Source: Amycolatopsis pithecellobii (GTDB lineage Bacteria; Actinomycetota; Actinomycetes; Mycobacteriales; Pseudonocardiaceae). From it: a stretch of DNA of 46,613 nucleotides. How positions within the stretch are numbered: the stretch's first letter is position 1; each line of letters begins with the position of its first letter. The position numbers were made by a program, and so were the translations under genes. The notes beneath the pieces were generated by a model. That model was given only the letters and a program-made list of their open reading frames with translations. It searched no databases and had not been told where the DNA came from. The stretch spans positions 1-46,613 of the forward strand of contig NZ_WMBA01000061.1 in NCBI RefSeq assembly GCF_009707865.1. Reading direction: 5' to 3'. Positions 1-7,103 of the stretch are shown here, piece by piece.

Positions 1-1105
1 CGGCGGACTATCTCCCGACGAACACGAAGAGGCATGGCGCATCCGGCAACAGACCGGACCGGCTAGGCTCCCGGCCGAGCCGGACGAATCCTGATAACCA
101 AGTCTCCGGCAAAGCGGGGGAACCACAAGCACGATGCGATCGTCGTCGCAGCGCGGTATCTGTTGGCGGGCAACAACATTCCGGAACCGGCCGATGTCGA
201 TCCGACCTTCGTTCACACCCCCATACAGAGCGCCGTGACCACGCCGGTGCTCCGCGGTCGGGGACAACTCGACCAGCGATGTGAACCGGCCCCTCAGTGC
301 ACAACGCGGCATCGGTCAACTCGGTCGGCGCCACAACCCGTGCGCGAAGCGCCGTCCCGACTCGTCCGAGAGGGCCTCGTCGAGTTCACCGCGAACAAGG
401 GTTTTGAGCGCAGCTTGCTCGCCCGGATCACGTGCCCAGGCCGCCATGTACGACCTGATTTCGGGGACATCGGGCGAGGTTACGACGATGGATATGGCTG
501 AGTTGATCCAGGAAATTCTGCCGGCCGGCTCGTTCAGCGCGGTCGCGCTGCGGCCGAGACAGCAGCCACAAATGTCCGGCCCAGCCGCCGCCCGTCGTCA
601 CATCGGTTACGCCCCTTCATGTCTAAGCGGGTCGATGTGTATAGACCTTCGTGGCCACCAAGCTGCCAACGCCCGTGCGCGCCATGGGGACGCATTGGAT
701 CCCTGTGGCGTAACGATTCCCAGCTACGCACCACTGTGACTTTGCATGACCGGAGCTGTGACCGGTCGCGGTAGCTGGCGGAACCGGCGACGGTAGCTCG
801 GCGGGCATAACGTTTTAAAGCTGGAGGGATCGTGCGCGCCTCATGGGGGAAGTTGACCGCCTTGACTGGGATGCGGCTCTACGTCCTGTCCCGTTTGGAT
901 GGCGTGTCGAGCAAGTAATGACACCAGCGACTGAATTGGGTCGCGGTCCCGGCTGCGAAGCGGTTGTGTCAGTTGAGCAAGATGTGCCATCGCAGGCCAA
1001 GGGGCAGTGATGGTTGGGCATCCTGCATTGTTGGCCGAAAGCCGTAATGATTCCATGATGTCCTCGCCCACCCATCGACCGTTGGCTCCGGCAATATCAA
1101 TGAAG
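1..1105. other. Unassigned region left of the first IS
   Basis: I see no convincing intact gene here. The plus strand opens with the tail of a reading frame that stops at about position 94 and whose start lies outside the window. A second open stretch from about 95 to 500 (plus) contains a protein-like segment reading HDAIVVAARYLLAGN, which may be a remnant of a mobile-element or phage gene, but I do not recognise the family. The remaining bases carry mutually overlapping open frames on both strands, as expected by chance in high-GC DNA. The block is best read as degraded accessory DNA next to an IS insertion. Confidence 0.4.
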
Positions 1106-1157
1106 TGTTCCGTACCGGGTTTGATGGAGATCATCAAGCCTGGATGGATGAGGAGTA

Positions 1158-1475
1158 ATGGCCGCACCGAAGAAGTACCCTGATGAGTTGCGTGAGCGGG
1201 CGACGCGGATGGCCGTGGAGGCGCGCCGGGACCCGGCGGCCGCGACCGGGGCGATCAAGCGGATTGCTGAGCAGCTCGGGATTCACCCGGAGGCGCTGCG
1301 GACCTGGGTCAAGCGCGCGGAGATCGACGCCGGGGACCGGCCGGGCACCACGAGCGGTGACACGGAGCGGATCGCGCAGCTGGAGCGGGAGAACCGTGAG
1401 CTGCGGCGGGCGAACCAGATCCTGAAGTCAGCGGCAAGTTTCTTCGCAGCGGAGCTGGACCGTCCGTCGCGATGA
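1158..1475 (+). CDS. IS3-family transposase OrfA
   Basis: This 105-residue protein is the DNA-binding half of the IS3 transposase. The N-terminal two thirds (about residues 3-70) form a helix-turn-helix of the transposase_8 type, with the pattern YPDELRERATRMAVEAR and LGIHPEALRTWVKRAE. A leucine-zipper-like coiled coil follows (IAQLERENRELRRANQILK, about residues 74-93), which in this family mediates OrfA-OrfB assembly. The length is normal for OrfA. Its stop overlaps the OrfB start by four bases (ATGA), so OrfB is made by re-initiation or by programmed -1 frameshifting into an OrfAB fusion. It is intact and probably functional. Mapping it to a named IS would need a database comparison. Confidence 0.93.
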   Translation: MAAPKKYPDELRERATRMAVEARRDPAAATGAIKRIAEQLGIHPEALRTWVKRAEIDAGDRPGTTSGDTERIAQLERENRELRRANQILKSAASFFAAELDRPSR

Positions 1476-2392
1476 AGGTCGAGTTCGTCGACTCCCAGCG
1501 GGAGGAGCACGGTGTCCAGCCGGTCCTGGAGGCGCTCGAGCAGACGCCCGCCCAGATCGCACCGTCGACGTATTACGCGGCCAAGTCCCGTCCGGAGTCC
1601 GCGCGTGCGGCCCTGGACAGGGAGCTGGGCGAGAAGATCGAGCAGGTGCACGAGGACAACTACGGCGTCTACGGGGTGCGCAAGGTCTGGGCTGAGCTGA
1701 ACCGGCAAGGCGTGGATGTGGCCCGGTGCACGGTCGAACGGCTCATGCGCGAGATCGGGTTGCGTGGCCTGCTGCGGGACAAGTCCCCACGCACGACACG
1801 GCCGGCGGCGGAGACCGGCAGACCAGGAGACCTCGTCAAACGTGACTTCACGGCCACGCGCGTGAACGAGCTGTGGGTAGCCGACATCACCTACGTGCGC
1901 ACCGCCGCCGGCTGGGTCTACGCGGCGTTCGTGCTCGACGTGTTGTCCCGCTTGATCGTCGGCTGGCAGGTCGCCACCAGCCTCTACACGGATCTGGCAC
2001 TGGACGCGCTGCAGATGGCGCTCTGGCGCCGCCAGGCCGCCGGCGCGGACCTGACCGGGCTCGTCCACCACAGCGACCGCGGAGTGCAGTACCGGGCGGT
2101 GCGCTACACCCAGCGCCTTGCCGAGGCCAGCGCGGTCACATCTGTTGGCAGCAAAGGAGATTCCTACGACAACGCGCTGGCCGAGGCGTTCAACTCGTTG
2201 TACAAGGCCGAACTCGTCCGCAACCGAGGACCATGGCGCGGGATCGACAACCTTGAGATCGCCACCGTCGAATACATCGACTGGTACAACAACCGGCGCC
2301 TGCACGGCGAACTCGGGCACGTCCCGCCCGCCGAGCACGAAGCACTACACGCGATGACCCACCCGGTCACCGCAACCCTGGAAACCAGCTAA
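1472..2392 (+). CDS. IS3-family transposase OrfB (DDE integrase)
   Basis: This 306-residue protein is the catalytic half of the IS3 transposase and cuts and joins the element ends. An HTH_21-like segment (YGVYGVRKVWAELNRQG, about residues 65-80) precedes an RNase H-fold rve domain. The DDE triad is visible: Asp in LWVADITYV, Asp in HHSDRGVQY and Glu in DNALAEAFNS. The C-terminal signature YIDWYNNRRLHGELG is typical of IS3 OrfB. Length and motifs are complete, so the enzyme looks active. It overlaps OrfA by four bases. Confidence 0.94.
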   Translation: MKVEFVDSQREEHGVQPVLEALEQTPAQIAPSTYYAAKSRPESARAALDRELGEKIEQVHEDNYGVYGVRKVWAELNRQGVDVARCTVERLMREIGLRGLLRDKSPRTTRPAAETGRPGDLVKRDFTATRVNELWVADITYVRTAAGWVYAAFVLDVLSRLIVGWQVATSLYTDLALDALQMALWRRQAAGADLTGLVHHSDRGVQYRAVRYTQRLAEASAVTSVGSKGDSYDNALAEAFNSLYKAELVRNRGPWRGIDNLEIATVEYIDWYNNRRLHGELGHVPPAEHEALHAMTHPVTATLETS

Positions 2393-2439
2393 TCCAGTCT
2401 CCACCAAACCCGGTACTTGACACGGAGTCGCAGCGCCGC

Positions 2440-3028
2440 GTGCGTGGGACTTTCACCGACCTCACGGTCACTGTGTACCAGGCATACTCGCCACCGATCG
2501 CCGACGCAGGGCTCGCCGCAGGCACGTTCGTGTCGCCGTTCAAGCGAGATCGGATGACCTGGATCAAGCCCTCGTTTCTGTGGATAATGTATCGCAGTGG
2601 GTGGGCCACCAAGCCGAGCCAGGAACGGATCCTGGCCATCGAGATCACGCGGGTCGGGTTCGAGTGGGCGTTAGCCCACGCCGCGCTCAGCCACCATGAT
2701 TCCCACGTTTACCAAAGCCCCGACCAGTGGCGGCAACGCGTGCAGACCAGCCCGGTCCGGATTCAGTGGGACCCCGACCGTTCGATCACACTCCAGGCCC
2801 TGGATCAGCGCGCCATCCAGATCGGTCTGTCCAACGAGGCTGTCGACCGGTACGTCGAGACCTGGATTCAGGACATCAACGACGTCACCGATCTCGCCAC
2901 CGAAATCCATCACCACAGCGATGTCGGCGACCTGGACGCCCCCCGCGCTAATACCGGCCGAGCACACCTACCCGCTCCCGGACTCGATCCGCCAGGCCAT
3001 CGGCGCCAGCACAGCGACAACAGCGTGA
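2440..3028 (+). pseudogene. DUF4291 family protein, frameshifted
   Basis: The frame starting with GTG at 2440 encodes a nearly complete DUF4291 protein. The segments VTVYQAYSPPIADAGL, FKRDRMTWIKPSFLWIMYRS and SPVRIQWDPDRSITL are what I remember of this widespread family of unknown function. After about 167 residues the family-like C-terminus (EHTYPLPDSIRQAIG) continues in the next frame and stops at 3028. The switch falls at a run of six C (2939-2944), so one base has been gained or lost there. The IS3 element ends just upstream and may have removed the native promoter and first residues. Either this is a decayed gene or the homopolymer was mis-sequenced. Confidence 0.8.
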
Positions 3029-3065
3029 CCGCAGTCCTCGAACCACCGGGGAGGTGGCCGGGGAA

Positions 3066-3563
3066 TCACCGTGGTATTTCTCGAAGGACACGTTCCGCGG
3101 ACGATCGAATTCTTTCCCGGTCATCCGAGGCAGCAGCCTCCTCGATAACCTGCCACGCCGCCGGGGTGCCGACAGCGAGCAGCGTGTCCAACGCCTTGAA
3201 CGCGAGATCGCTGAACTCATCGAAGTCTGGTTTCCACAACAGCGCGCGCCGCACCGACGCCACGCAACCCGGATCCTTGAGGTCCTGCAGACTGAGCAGT
3301 ATCTCCGCCGGCTGCGTGTGCGGATCAAGAGTGTCCAGAGCCGCCGTGAGAATCGGCACGTAATCGGGTGAGGGAAAGTGACCGGTCAGACCGGTATAGC
3401 TCTCGAAATGCCGCCAATCTTTCTCTCGAAACGCTTTCTCGAGGCCCCGCTTGATGCATAGCGTTACGTCTCCCATATTCCTAAGAGCATCGACGCGCTC
3501 CGCCCTCGAACGGGCACTTGTTGCGCTCTCATCTACCTGAACACAACGGTTCGCCGACATCAT
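3066..3563 (-). CDS. Putative immunity protein, alpha-helical (HEAT-like)
   Basis: This 165-residue, probably all-helical protein has no signal peptide or membrane segment. Parts such as PAEILLSLQDLKDPGCVASV and a C-terminal helix pair (AWQVIEEAAASDDRERI) resemble HEAT-like repeats, so it is likely a protein-binding scaffold. Two context clues point to immunity. Its start overlaps by four bases (ATGA) the stop of a toxin-like C-terminal frame just upstream on the minus strand. A truncated second copy of the same gene lies about 0.65 kb away (3892-4197). Side-by-side immunity copies behind toxin tails are typical of polymorphic toxin loci. The exact toxin it neutralises is not identified. Confidence 0.6.
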   Translation of the reverse strand: MMSANRCVQVDESATSARSRAERVDALRNMGDVTLCIKRGLEKAFREKDWRHFESYTGLTGHFPSPDYVPILTAALDTLDPHTQPAEILLSLQDLKDPGCVASVRRALLWKPDFDEFSDLAFKALDTLLAVGTPAAWQVIEEAAASDDRERIRSSAERVLREIPR

Positions 3564-3908
3564 GGCAACTCCTGGACCTCAAAGTAGGCGAGGTTTTCGT
3601 TGAACAACGCCGCAGAGCCCGTGTCCCACGAACCCCTTAAACCATAAGTGAGATAGTCCGCCTCGGTCTTAACGTGGACCTGCACCGTTGCCTCGCTCCA
3701 GCACCGGAAGACTGTCGAGACCGCGCCTGGCGAGATCATTTGACGGCTGTTTATCGCGCGCACCGGCTTCGAGAAGTTTCTGCTCGGTACCCTTCTTTAC
3801 GTACATTTTCACCAGGACATCATAGCCGCCCTTGTGACGACTCAGCGGGATCCGGTCGCGCTGATAGCCGGTCTCGGTGGTCACAAAGCTCTCACCATAG
3901 CAGCGCAC
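3560..3908 (-). pseudogene. Orphan polymorphic-toxin C-terminal domain, frameshifted
   Basis: Reading on the minus strand, a frame from about 3908 (YGESFVTTETGYQRDRIPLS, then GGYDVLVKMYVKKGTEQKLL) carries on in another frame near 3750 (INSRQMISPGAVSTVFRC) and ends with LFNENLAYFEVQELP at 3560. Together they make one roughly 115-residue domain with a single-base shift at the GGTGCGCGCG stretch. The compact C-terminal domain, with no delivery domains and an immunity-like gene overlapping by four bases, fits an orphan toxin tip. I do not recognise the catalytic class. The upstream end is fused directly to the tail of a duplicated immunity gene, so it arose by rearrangement and is almost certainly not expressed as a working toxin. 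Confidence 0.55.
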
Positions 3909-4197
3909 GCCCGACCGACGCTACACAGCCGGGGTCCTTGAGGTTCTGCAGACTGAGAAGTATCTCCGCCGGCTGGGTGTAAGTGTCAAGTGCCTGCGAA
4001 AGAATCGGCATGTAATCCGACGAGGGAAAAGTAGCCGCCCAGATCGTTATAGCTCTCGAAGTTCCACCAATCTTTTTCACGGAACGCCTTCTCGAGCCCA
4101 CCCTTGATGCAGGGCTTAGCGCGTCGACCATTTTCGCGAGCGACGGAAAGCCTTTGACAATTTCATTCACCTGATCACGCCGGCTCGCCGACGTCAT
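3892..4197 (-). pseudogene. Truncated duplicate of the immunity gene
   Basis: The C-terminal part of this frame (SSDYMPILSQALDT, then PAEILLSLQNLKDPGCVASV) is nearly the same as the middle of the protein at 3066-3563. It stops right after RALLW, where the intact copy continues KPDFDEFSDLAF. The N-terminal half is scrambled relative to the intact copy by shifts (the DWRHFESY segment of the intact copy is only readable in another frame). It is therefore a decayed paralogue. Its 3' end joins the toxin fragment at 3560-3908 through the shared letters CGTGCGCTGCTATGG, which suggests recombination at a short homology. Confidence 0.65.
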
Positions 4198-4270
4198 GGC
4201 AGCTCCTGCACCTCAAGTAGGCGAGGCTTCGTTGAGCTCAACACTTCCACGTGTCACGTCAAGATCGTGA
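3905..4270 (-). repeat. Diverged direct repeat of 3245-3640 (toxin tail plus immunity gene)
   Basis: Two stretches about 0.65 kb apart match over several hundred bases. The match includes the immunity-gene body and the sequence upstream of its start that encodes the toxin tail: TCCTGGACCTCAAAGTAGGC near 3570 pairs with TCCTGCACCTCAAGTAGGC near 4203. The repeat unit is therefore toxin 3' end plus immunity gene, a usual unit of expansion in toxin/immunity arrays. The second copy has indels throughout. Confidence 0.6.
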
Positions 4271-4351
4271 CGGTCGCACGCACCCTTACCCGTTTCGAGT
4301 GCCGTCTACCCACTTAAACGTCCGACAGATTGTCTCAACCCGATTTCGCCC

Positions 4352-4657
4352 TCACGAATGTCGACCACTAAGGACGGTTATCATCTGCGCAAACCAGCGC
4401 GAATAGGTTATACCGTCGACTTCTGGATCATAAGAAGATTGGAGGTCCTCCAGCCAAATCTTCTTTAGATCACTATCGGACAAACCTCGGGATTGAATGA
4501 TGTTCAACTCCTCGATTAACGCGTCACAAAAGGCCCCCACTTCGTTATGGGCAAACTTTTCAACGACTCCAAGAGGTGCATCGGCCTCCAAGTCAAAGTC
4601 CTCATGGAAGTATCCACTAACAAGATACTCCAGCATCCCACCGCTACGGTGTCGCAT
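4352..4657 (-). CDS. CdiI_2-type contact-dependent inhibition immunity protein
   Basis: This protein of about 101 residues (ATG at 4657, or ATG at 4636) matches the immunity family I remember as CdiI_2. It has the signature YFHEDFDLE near the N-terminus, an acidic helical middle and SSYDPEVDGITYSRW near the C-terminus. It would bind and block the toxin encoded immediately upstream on the same strand. The ATG at 4657 overlaps the toxin stop codon by fourteen bases, so translation is coupled and immunity is made whenever toxin is made. Base composition is clearly less GC-rich than the later defence block, consistent with separate acquisition. No membrane segment or signal is visible, so it is cytoplasmic. 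Confidence 0.82.
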   Translation of the reverse strand: MRHRSGGMLEYLVSGYFHEDFDLEADAPLGVVEKFAHNEVGAFCDALIEELNIIQSRGLSDSDLKKIWLEDLQSSYDPEVDGITYSRWFAQMITVLSGRHS

Positions 4658-5057
4658 AATTGGTATAGATAAGGAAGCCACCGGGCAAGTCCGACCTCCG
4701 CTCTATCACGGTCCTCACTCCCGTCGCTTCAACGAATTTACCTTCCTCCTTCAAGTATACACGAGCCGAGATGCCATCAGGCAATTCACTACCGATGGTC
4801 AGCCTGCGCGCAGGACCCTGGAGCCATTTCTGAATCCTTTCCTCGTTTAGGACAATGTTGTAGGTCGCCGCGTACTGAGCATTGGCGAGATCTGGGAATG
4901 TAGACGCCTTAGGGATACCGCGTCCGGTTAGATAGTCATCAGACTTTCCAACATGGCGTTCGATCGCATGCCCACCATTTGGCTCGTCAACAATTAGATT
5001 GCAGTTGTTGACGGAAAATATGGTTCTACACGAATCGTCGAAGTAGTCTTCGCCAGG
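4644..5057 (-). pseudogene. CdiA-CT RNase A-like toxin domain, cut by IS
   Basis: The minus-strand frame reads without a stop from the IS edge to the TAG at 4644-4646 and encodes a bacterial RNase A-like toxin domain. The hallmarks are GGHAIERHVGK near the start, KASTFPDLANAQYAATYNIV in the middle and GGFLIYTNY at the end. The His of ERHVGK, an Arg eleven residues later and the Thr-x-Tyr at the C-terminus match the catalytic set I recall for the Yersinia kristensenii CdiA-CT ribonuclease. No start codon or delivery domain remains, because the IS3 element at 5058 interrupts the 5' side. It is the tail of a larger polymorphic toxin or an orphan cassette. The paired immunity gene follows with a fourteen-base overlap. 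Confidence 0.78.
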
Positions 5058-5100
5058 TGAGGGGCCCCGGTCTTCCCGGACAGCTGGTTTGTGGTGTGAC

Positions 5101-6003
5101 CTACGCTGCGTGCTGCCGGTTCAGGTACTCGTTGTAGACCTCACTGGGGGTCTTGTAGTCGATTCCTGAATGGAGACGTTGGTTATTGTAGCGCAGTTCT
5201 ATGTATGTGGCGATATCCGCCATCGCCGCTTTCCGTGTGGGGTAGATCATACGATGAACGCGTTCATTCTTCAAGGTTCCAAAGAAAGACTCGGCCATCG
5301 AATTATCGTAACAGATCCCGGTCCGCCCGACCGATTGCCGGATACCAAACGCCCGAAGCGTGTGTGCGAACTGGGACGACATGTAATTGCTGCCGCGATC
5401 GGAGTGGAAGATTGCACCAGGTTTGATATTGTAATTGCGGACGGCCATCCTGATCGCTTTCTCGATAAGTTCGGTCTGGTAATTGTCATCCATGGCCCAC
5501 CCGATCACGGCTTTAGTGTGACAATCGATGACCGTGGCGAGATAAACCCAGCCTTCCCAGGTGGGAATGTAGGTGATATCGCCGACCATTTTCTCACCGG
5601 GCGCGGTCGCGGTGAAGTCCCGGGCGAGCAGGTCGGGCAGCAAGCTGGCCGAGCCGTCGGTGAGACCCAGCCGCCAGGGCCGTGGCTGGCACGGCTCCAG
5701 GCCCAGCTCACGCATGATGCCGCGGACCAGTTCCGGGGTGCAGCGCTCACCCTGACGCGCCAGCTGCGCATGGACACGGCGGTGCCCGTAGGTCTCATCC
5801 GAGTCCACGAAGATCTTCGTGATCAGCTCGGCGAGACAGGCGCGACGCTGCGCGGTCGCCGATTCCGGGCGTGATCTCCACTCGTAGAAACCCGATTTCG
5901 ACACACCCAACCACACGCACATTTTCGCGAGCGTGAACATGTTCTCCCCCGAATCGTCCACCGTGTCCTTCTCCGCCTCAATGAACTCGTAGAGTTCACT
6001 CAC
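5101..6003 (-). CDS. IS3-family transposase OrfB (DDE integrase)
   Basis: This 300-residue catalytic transposase subunit has an N-terminal HTH-like segment (TYGHRRVHAQLARQG, about residues 75-90) and an rve integrase core. The catalytic triad is complete: Asp in MVGDITYIPT, Asp in FHSDRGSNYMS and Glu in DNSMAESFFG. The C-terminal signature YIELRYNNQRLHSGIDYKTP is the usual IS3 OrfB ending. The GTG start at 6003 overlaps the OrfA stop by four bases (GTGA). An A-rich stretch near the end of OrfA (GGGAAAAGCC on the coding strand, about 6029-6038) could serve as a slippery site for an OrfAB fusion. Confidence 0.93.
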   Translation of the reverse strand: MSELYEFIEAEKDTVDDSGENMFTLAKMCVWLGVSKSGFYEWRSRPESATAQRRACLAELITKIFVDSDETYGHRRVHAQLARQGERCTPELVRGIMRELGLEPCQPRPWRLGLTDGSASLLPDLLARDFTATAPGEKMVGDITYIPTWEGWVYLATVIDCHTKAVIGWAMDDNYQTELIEKAIRMAVRNYNIKPGAIFHSDRGSNYMSSQFAHTLRAFGIRQSVGRTGICYDNSMAESFFGTLKNERVHRMIYPTRKAAMADIATYIELRYNNQRLHSGIDYKTPSEVYNEYLNRQHAA

Positions 6004-6290
6004 CGGTACTCGCTCGCGAAGAAGGCCGCGGCTTTTCCCAGGAACTCCTTCTCCATCCGAAGCTCACGGACCTCTTTCTCCAACTCCCGTAGCCGAGCAC
6101 GCTCCGACACGGTCAACGCCGGCTCGTCCCCGGCATGCTGCTTCCGGTAGTCATTCACCCAATTACGCAGAGTCTGCTCGTTCACCTGTAACTCCCGCGC
6201 CACCGACGCGACAGGACGATTCGACTCGACCACCAGTTTCGCCGCTTCCTCCTTATACTCAGGAGTAAACGACCGACGATTCTTCGACAC
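6000..6290 (-). CDS. IS3-family transposase OrfA
   Basis: A 96-residue DNA-binding subunit with the transposase_8 helix-turn-helix: RRSFTPEYKEEAAKLVVES, then VARELQVNEQTLRNWVND. A leucine-rich coiled coil follows (RLRELEKEVRELRMEKEFLG, about residues 66-85). The length is standard. It precedes OrfB with a four-base overlap and lies about 60 bases inside the right inverted repeat. It recognises the ends of the element and helps assemble the transposase complex. Confidence 0.93.
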   Translation of the reverse strand: MSKNRRSFTPEYKEEAAKLVVESNRPVASVARELQVNEQTLRNWVNDYRKQHAGDEPALTVSERARLRELEKEVRELRMEKEFLGKAAAFFASEYR

Positions 6291-6356
6291 CTAACACCCT
6301 CTCTTCCGGACGAAAACCCTAGTGGGTTCGCTGTCTGGAAGATCAACAGCACCTCA

Positions 6357-6733
6357 CATCGACCGCAGTGCCCATCCGGCTGCCCTTGTTGGCCTTGCAC
6401 TCGACGAGAAGCCACTCAGCCTGGCCCGATTCATCGGTGCGGGCGGCCAGGACATCCACGTCCCTGCTTTTGAAATCCGTAATCCTCATCCACCCGGTAT
6501 CGTCCAGCCACCGGCAGAACAGGGCTTGGACTCGTTCTTCGTCGTAGGCGAAGTGCTCGGGTATGCGTTTCGCGGCTTCCATGCCCGCCAGGAGCCGACC
6601 GAGCTCGAAGTCGTCGTTCACCACCACCACTCCGAAAACCCGTGACCGCGTCGTCTTCGCGCACGGCATCGATTCGCAGGAACTGACGAATTCGAACGTC
6701 CTCCGTGCAACTGGCGGCCAGAATCAGGCTCAT
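6357..6733 (-). pseudogene. PD-(D/E)XK nuclease-like protein, frameshifted and cut by IS
   Basis: From a start near 6733 (MSLILAASCTEDVRIRQFLR) the protein-like sequence changes frame near 6640. It continues as VVNDDFELGRLLAGMEAAKR and DFKSRDVDVLAARTDES, then EWLLVECKANKG, before hitting the IS3 end at 6356, so the true C-terminus is missing. The DVDVL...LVECK spacing is the signature of a PD-(D/E)XK restriction-endonuclease-like fold, so a DNA-cleaving role is likely for the ancestral protein. It lies in the same orientation and just downstream of the defence block. Two lesions make it a pseudogene. Confidence 0.6.
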
Positions 6734-6742
6734 GCCTGCAGA

Positions 6743-6928
6743 TCATGCCCGGCCGCCAGTCCAGCGCGCCACCAGGTGTCGGGCGAGATCCCGCCACGTC
6801 ACGTCAAACGCCTGGCAAGCGCTACGAAGATCCGAGTGGTCGCTCACCCGAGCATCATGCCGACGCAGTCCGATGATCGTTCCGGCGGTAGCCGCGAGCA
6901 CGACGATGGCGGACAGCGTGGCCCCCAT
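6743..6928 (-). CDS. Small single-pass membrane protein, hypothetical
   Basis: A 61-residue frame starts at the ATG at 6928. Residues about 3-20 (ATLSAIVVLAATAGTIIGL) form one hydrophobic segment, followed by a charged cytoplasmic-type tail with Asp, Arg and Trp residues. It ends ten bases before the next minus-strand gene start. The family is not recognised. Small membrane proteins sit in many defence loci as abortive effectors, but nothing in this sequence shows that here. A longer in-frame start at 7123 is possible but adds only low-complexity Pro/Ser sequence. Confidence 0.35.
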   Translation of the reverse strand: MGATLSAIVVLAATAGTIIGLRRHDARVSDHSDLRSACQAFDVTWRDLARHLVARWTGGRA

Positions 6929-7103
6929 TGGCGATAGCACCCTACGCCAACATCGGCCGGTGTCCCGCTCGATCGTCCTCGGTGGACCAAAACGCCGAGC
7001 GTCCGGCAGCGACGACCACGTAGGGTTCGCTGATTTTGGAGCGCCACAACAACCCGAGGGTGACGCGGGCGATGACGGCGGTGGTCCAGTAGGTGACGGC
7101 TTG

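Larger units (their letters stand above)
1106..2422 (+). mobile_element. IS3-family insertion sequence, complete (copy 1)
   Basis: The element is about 1.3 kb and carries two overlapping transposase frames in IS3 arrangement. The ends are imperfect inverted repeats that both begin with TG: the left reads TGTTCCGTACCGGGTTTGAT and the right, read inward, TGTCAAGTACCGGGTTTGGT. The flanking bases (AAG left, CGG right) are not a direct repeat, so no target-site duplication is visible. That fits a deletion or rearrangement next to the element, or ends placed a few bases off. Its right end lies 17 bases before the first codon of the DUF4291 fragment. Confidence 0.85.
5058..6356 (-). mobile_element. 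IS3-family insertion sequence, complete (copy 2)
   Basis: A second element of about 1.3 kb with OrfA and OrfB on the minus strand. It is clearly different from copy 1, so it is an independent arrival. The ends are imperfect inverted repeats beginning with TG: TGAGGGGCCCCGGTCTTCCC on the left and, read inward, TGAGGTGCTGTTGATCTTCC on the right, both followed by GACAGC. The flanks differ (AGG left, CAT right), so there is no target duplication. On one side it breaks a toxin-tail gene and on the other a nuclease-like gene, which suggests that DNA between two sites was deleted through the element. Confidence 0.85.

Noticed and set aside
841..1167. Minus-strand open frame of 108 codons ending near the IS
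   Set aside because: It crosses the IS end, so the N-terminal part would be IS sequence, and the rest matches no family I recognise.
1283..2338. Long minus-strand open frame of 351 codons
   Set aside because: It is antisense to the well-supported IS3 OrfA/OrfB genes and has low-complexity Val/Gly/Arg composition typical of high-GC shadow frames.
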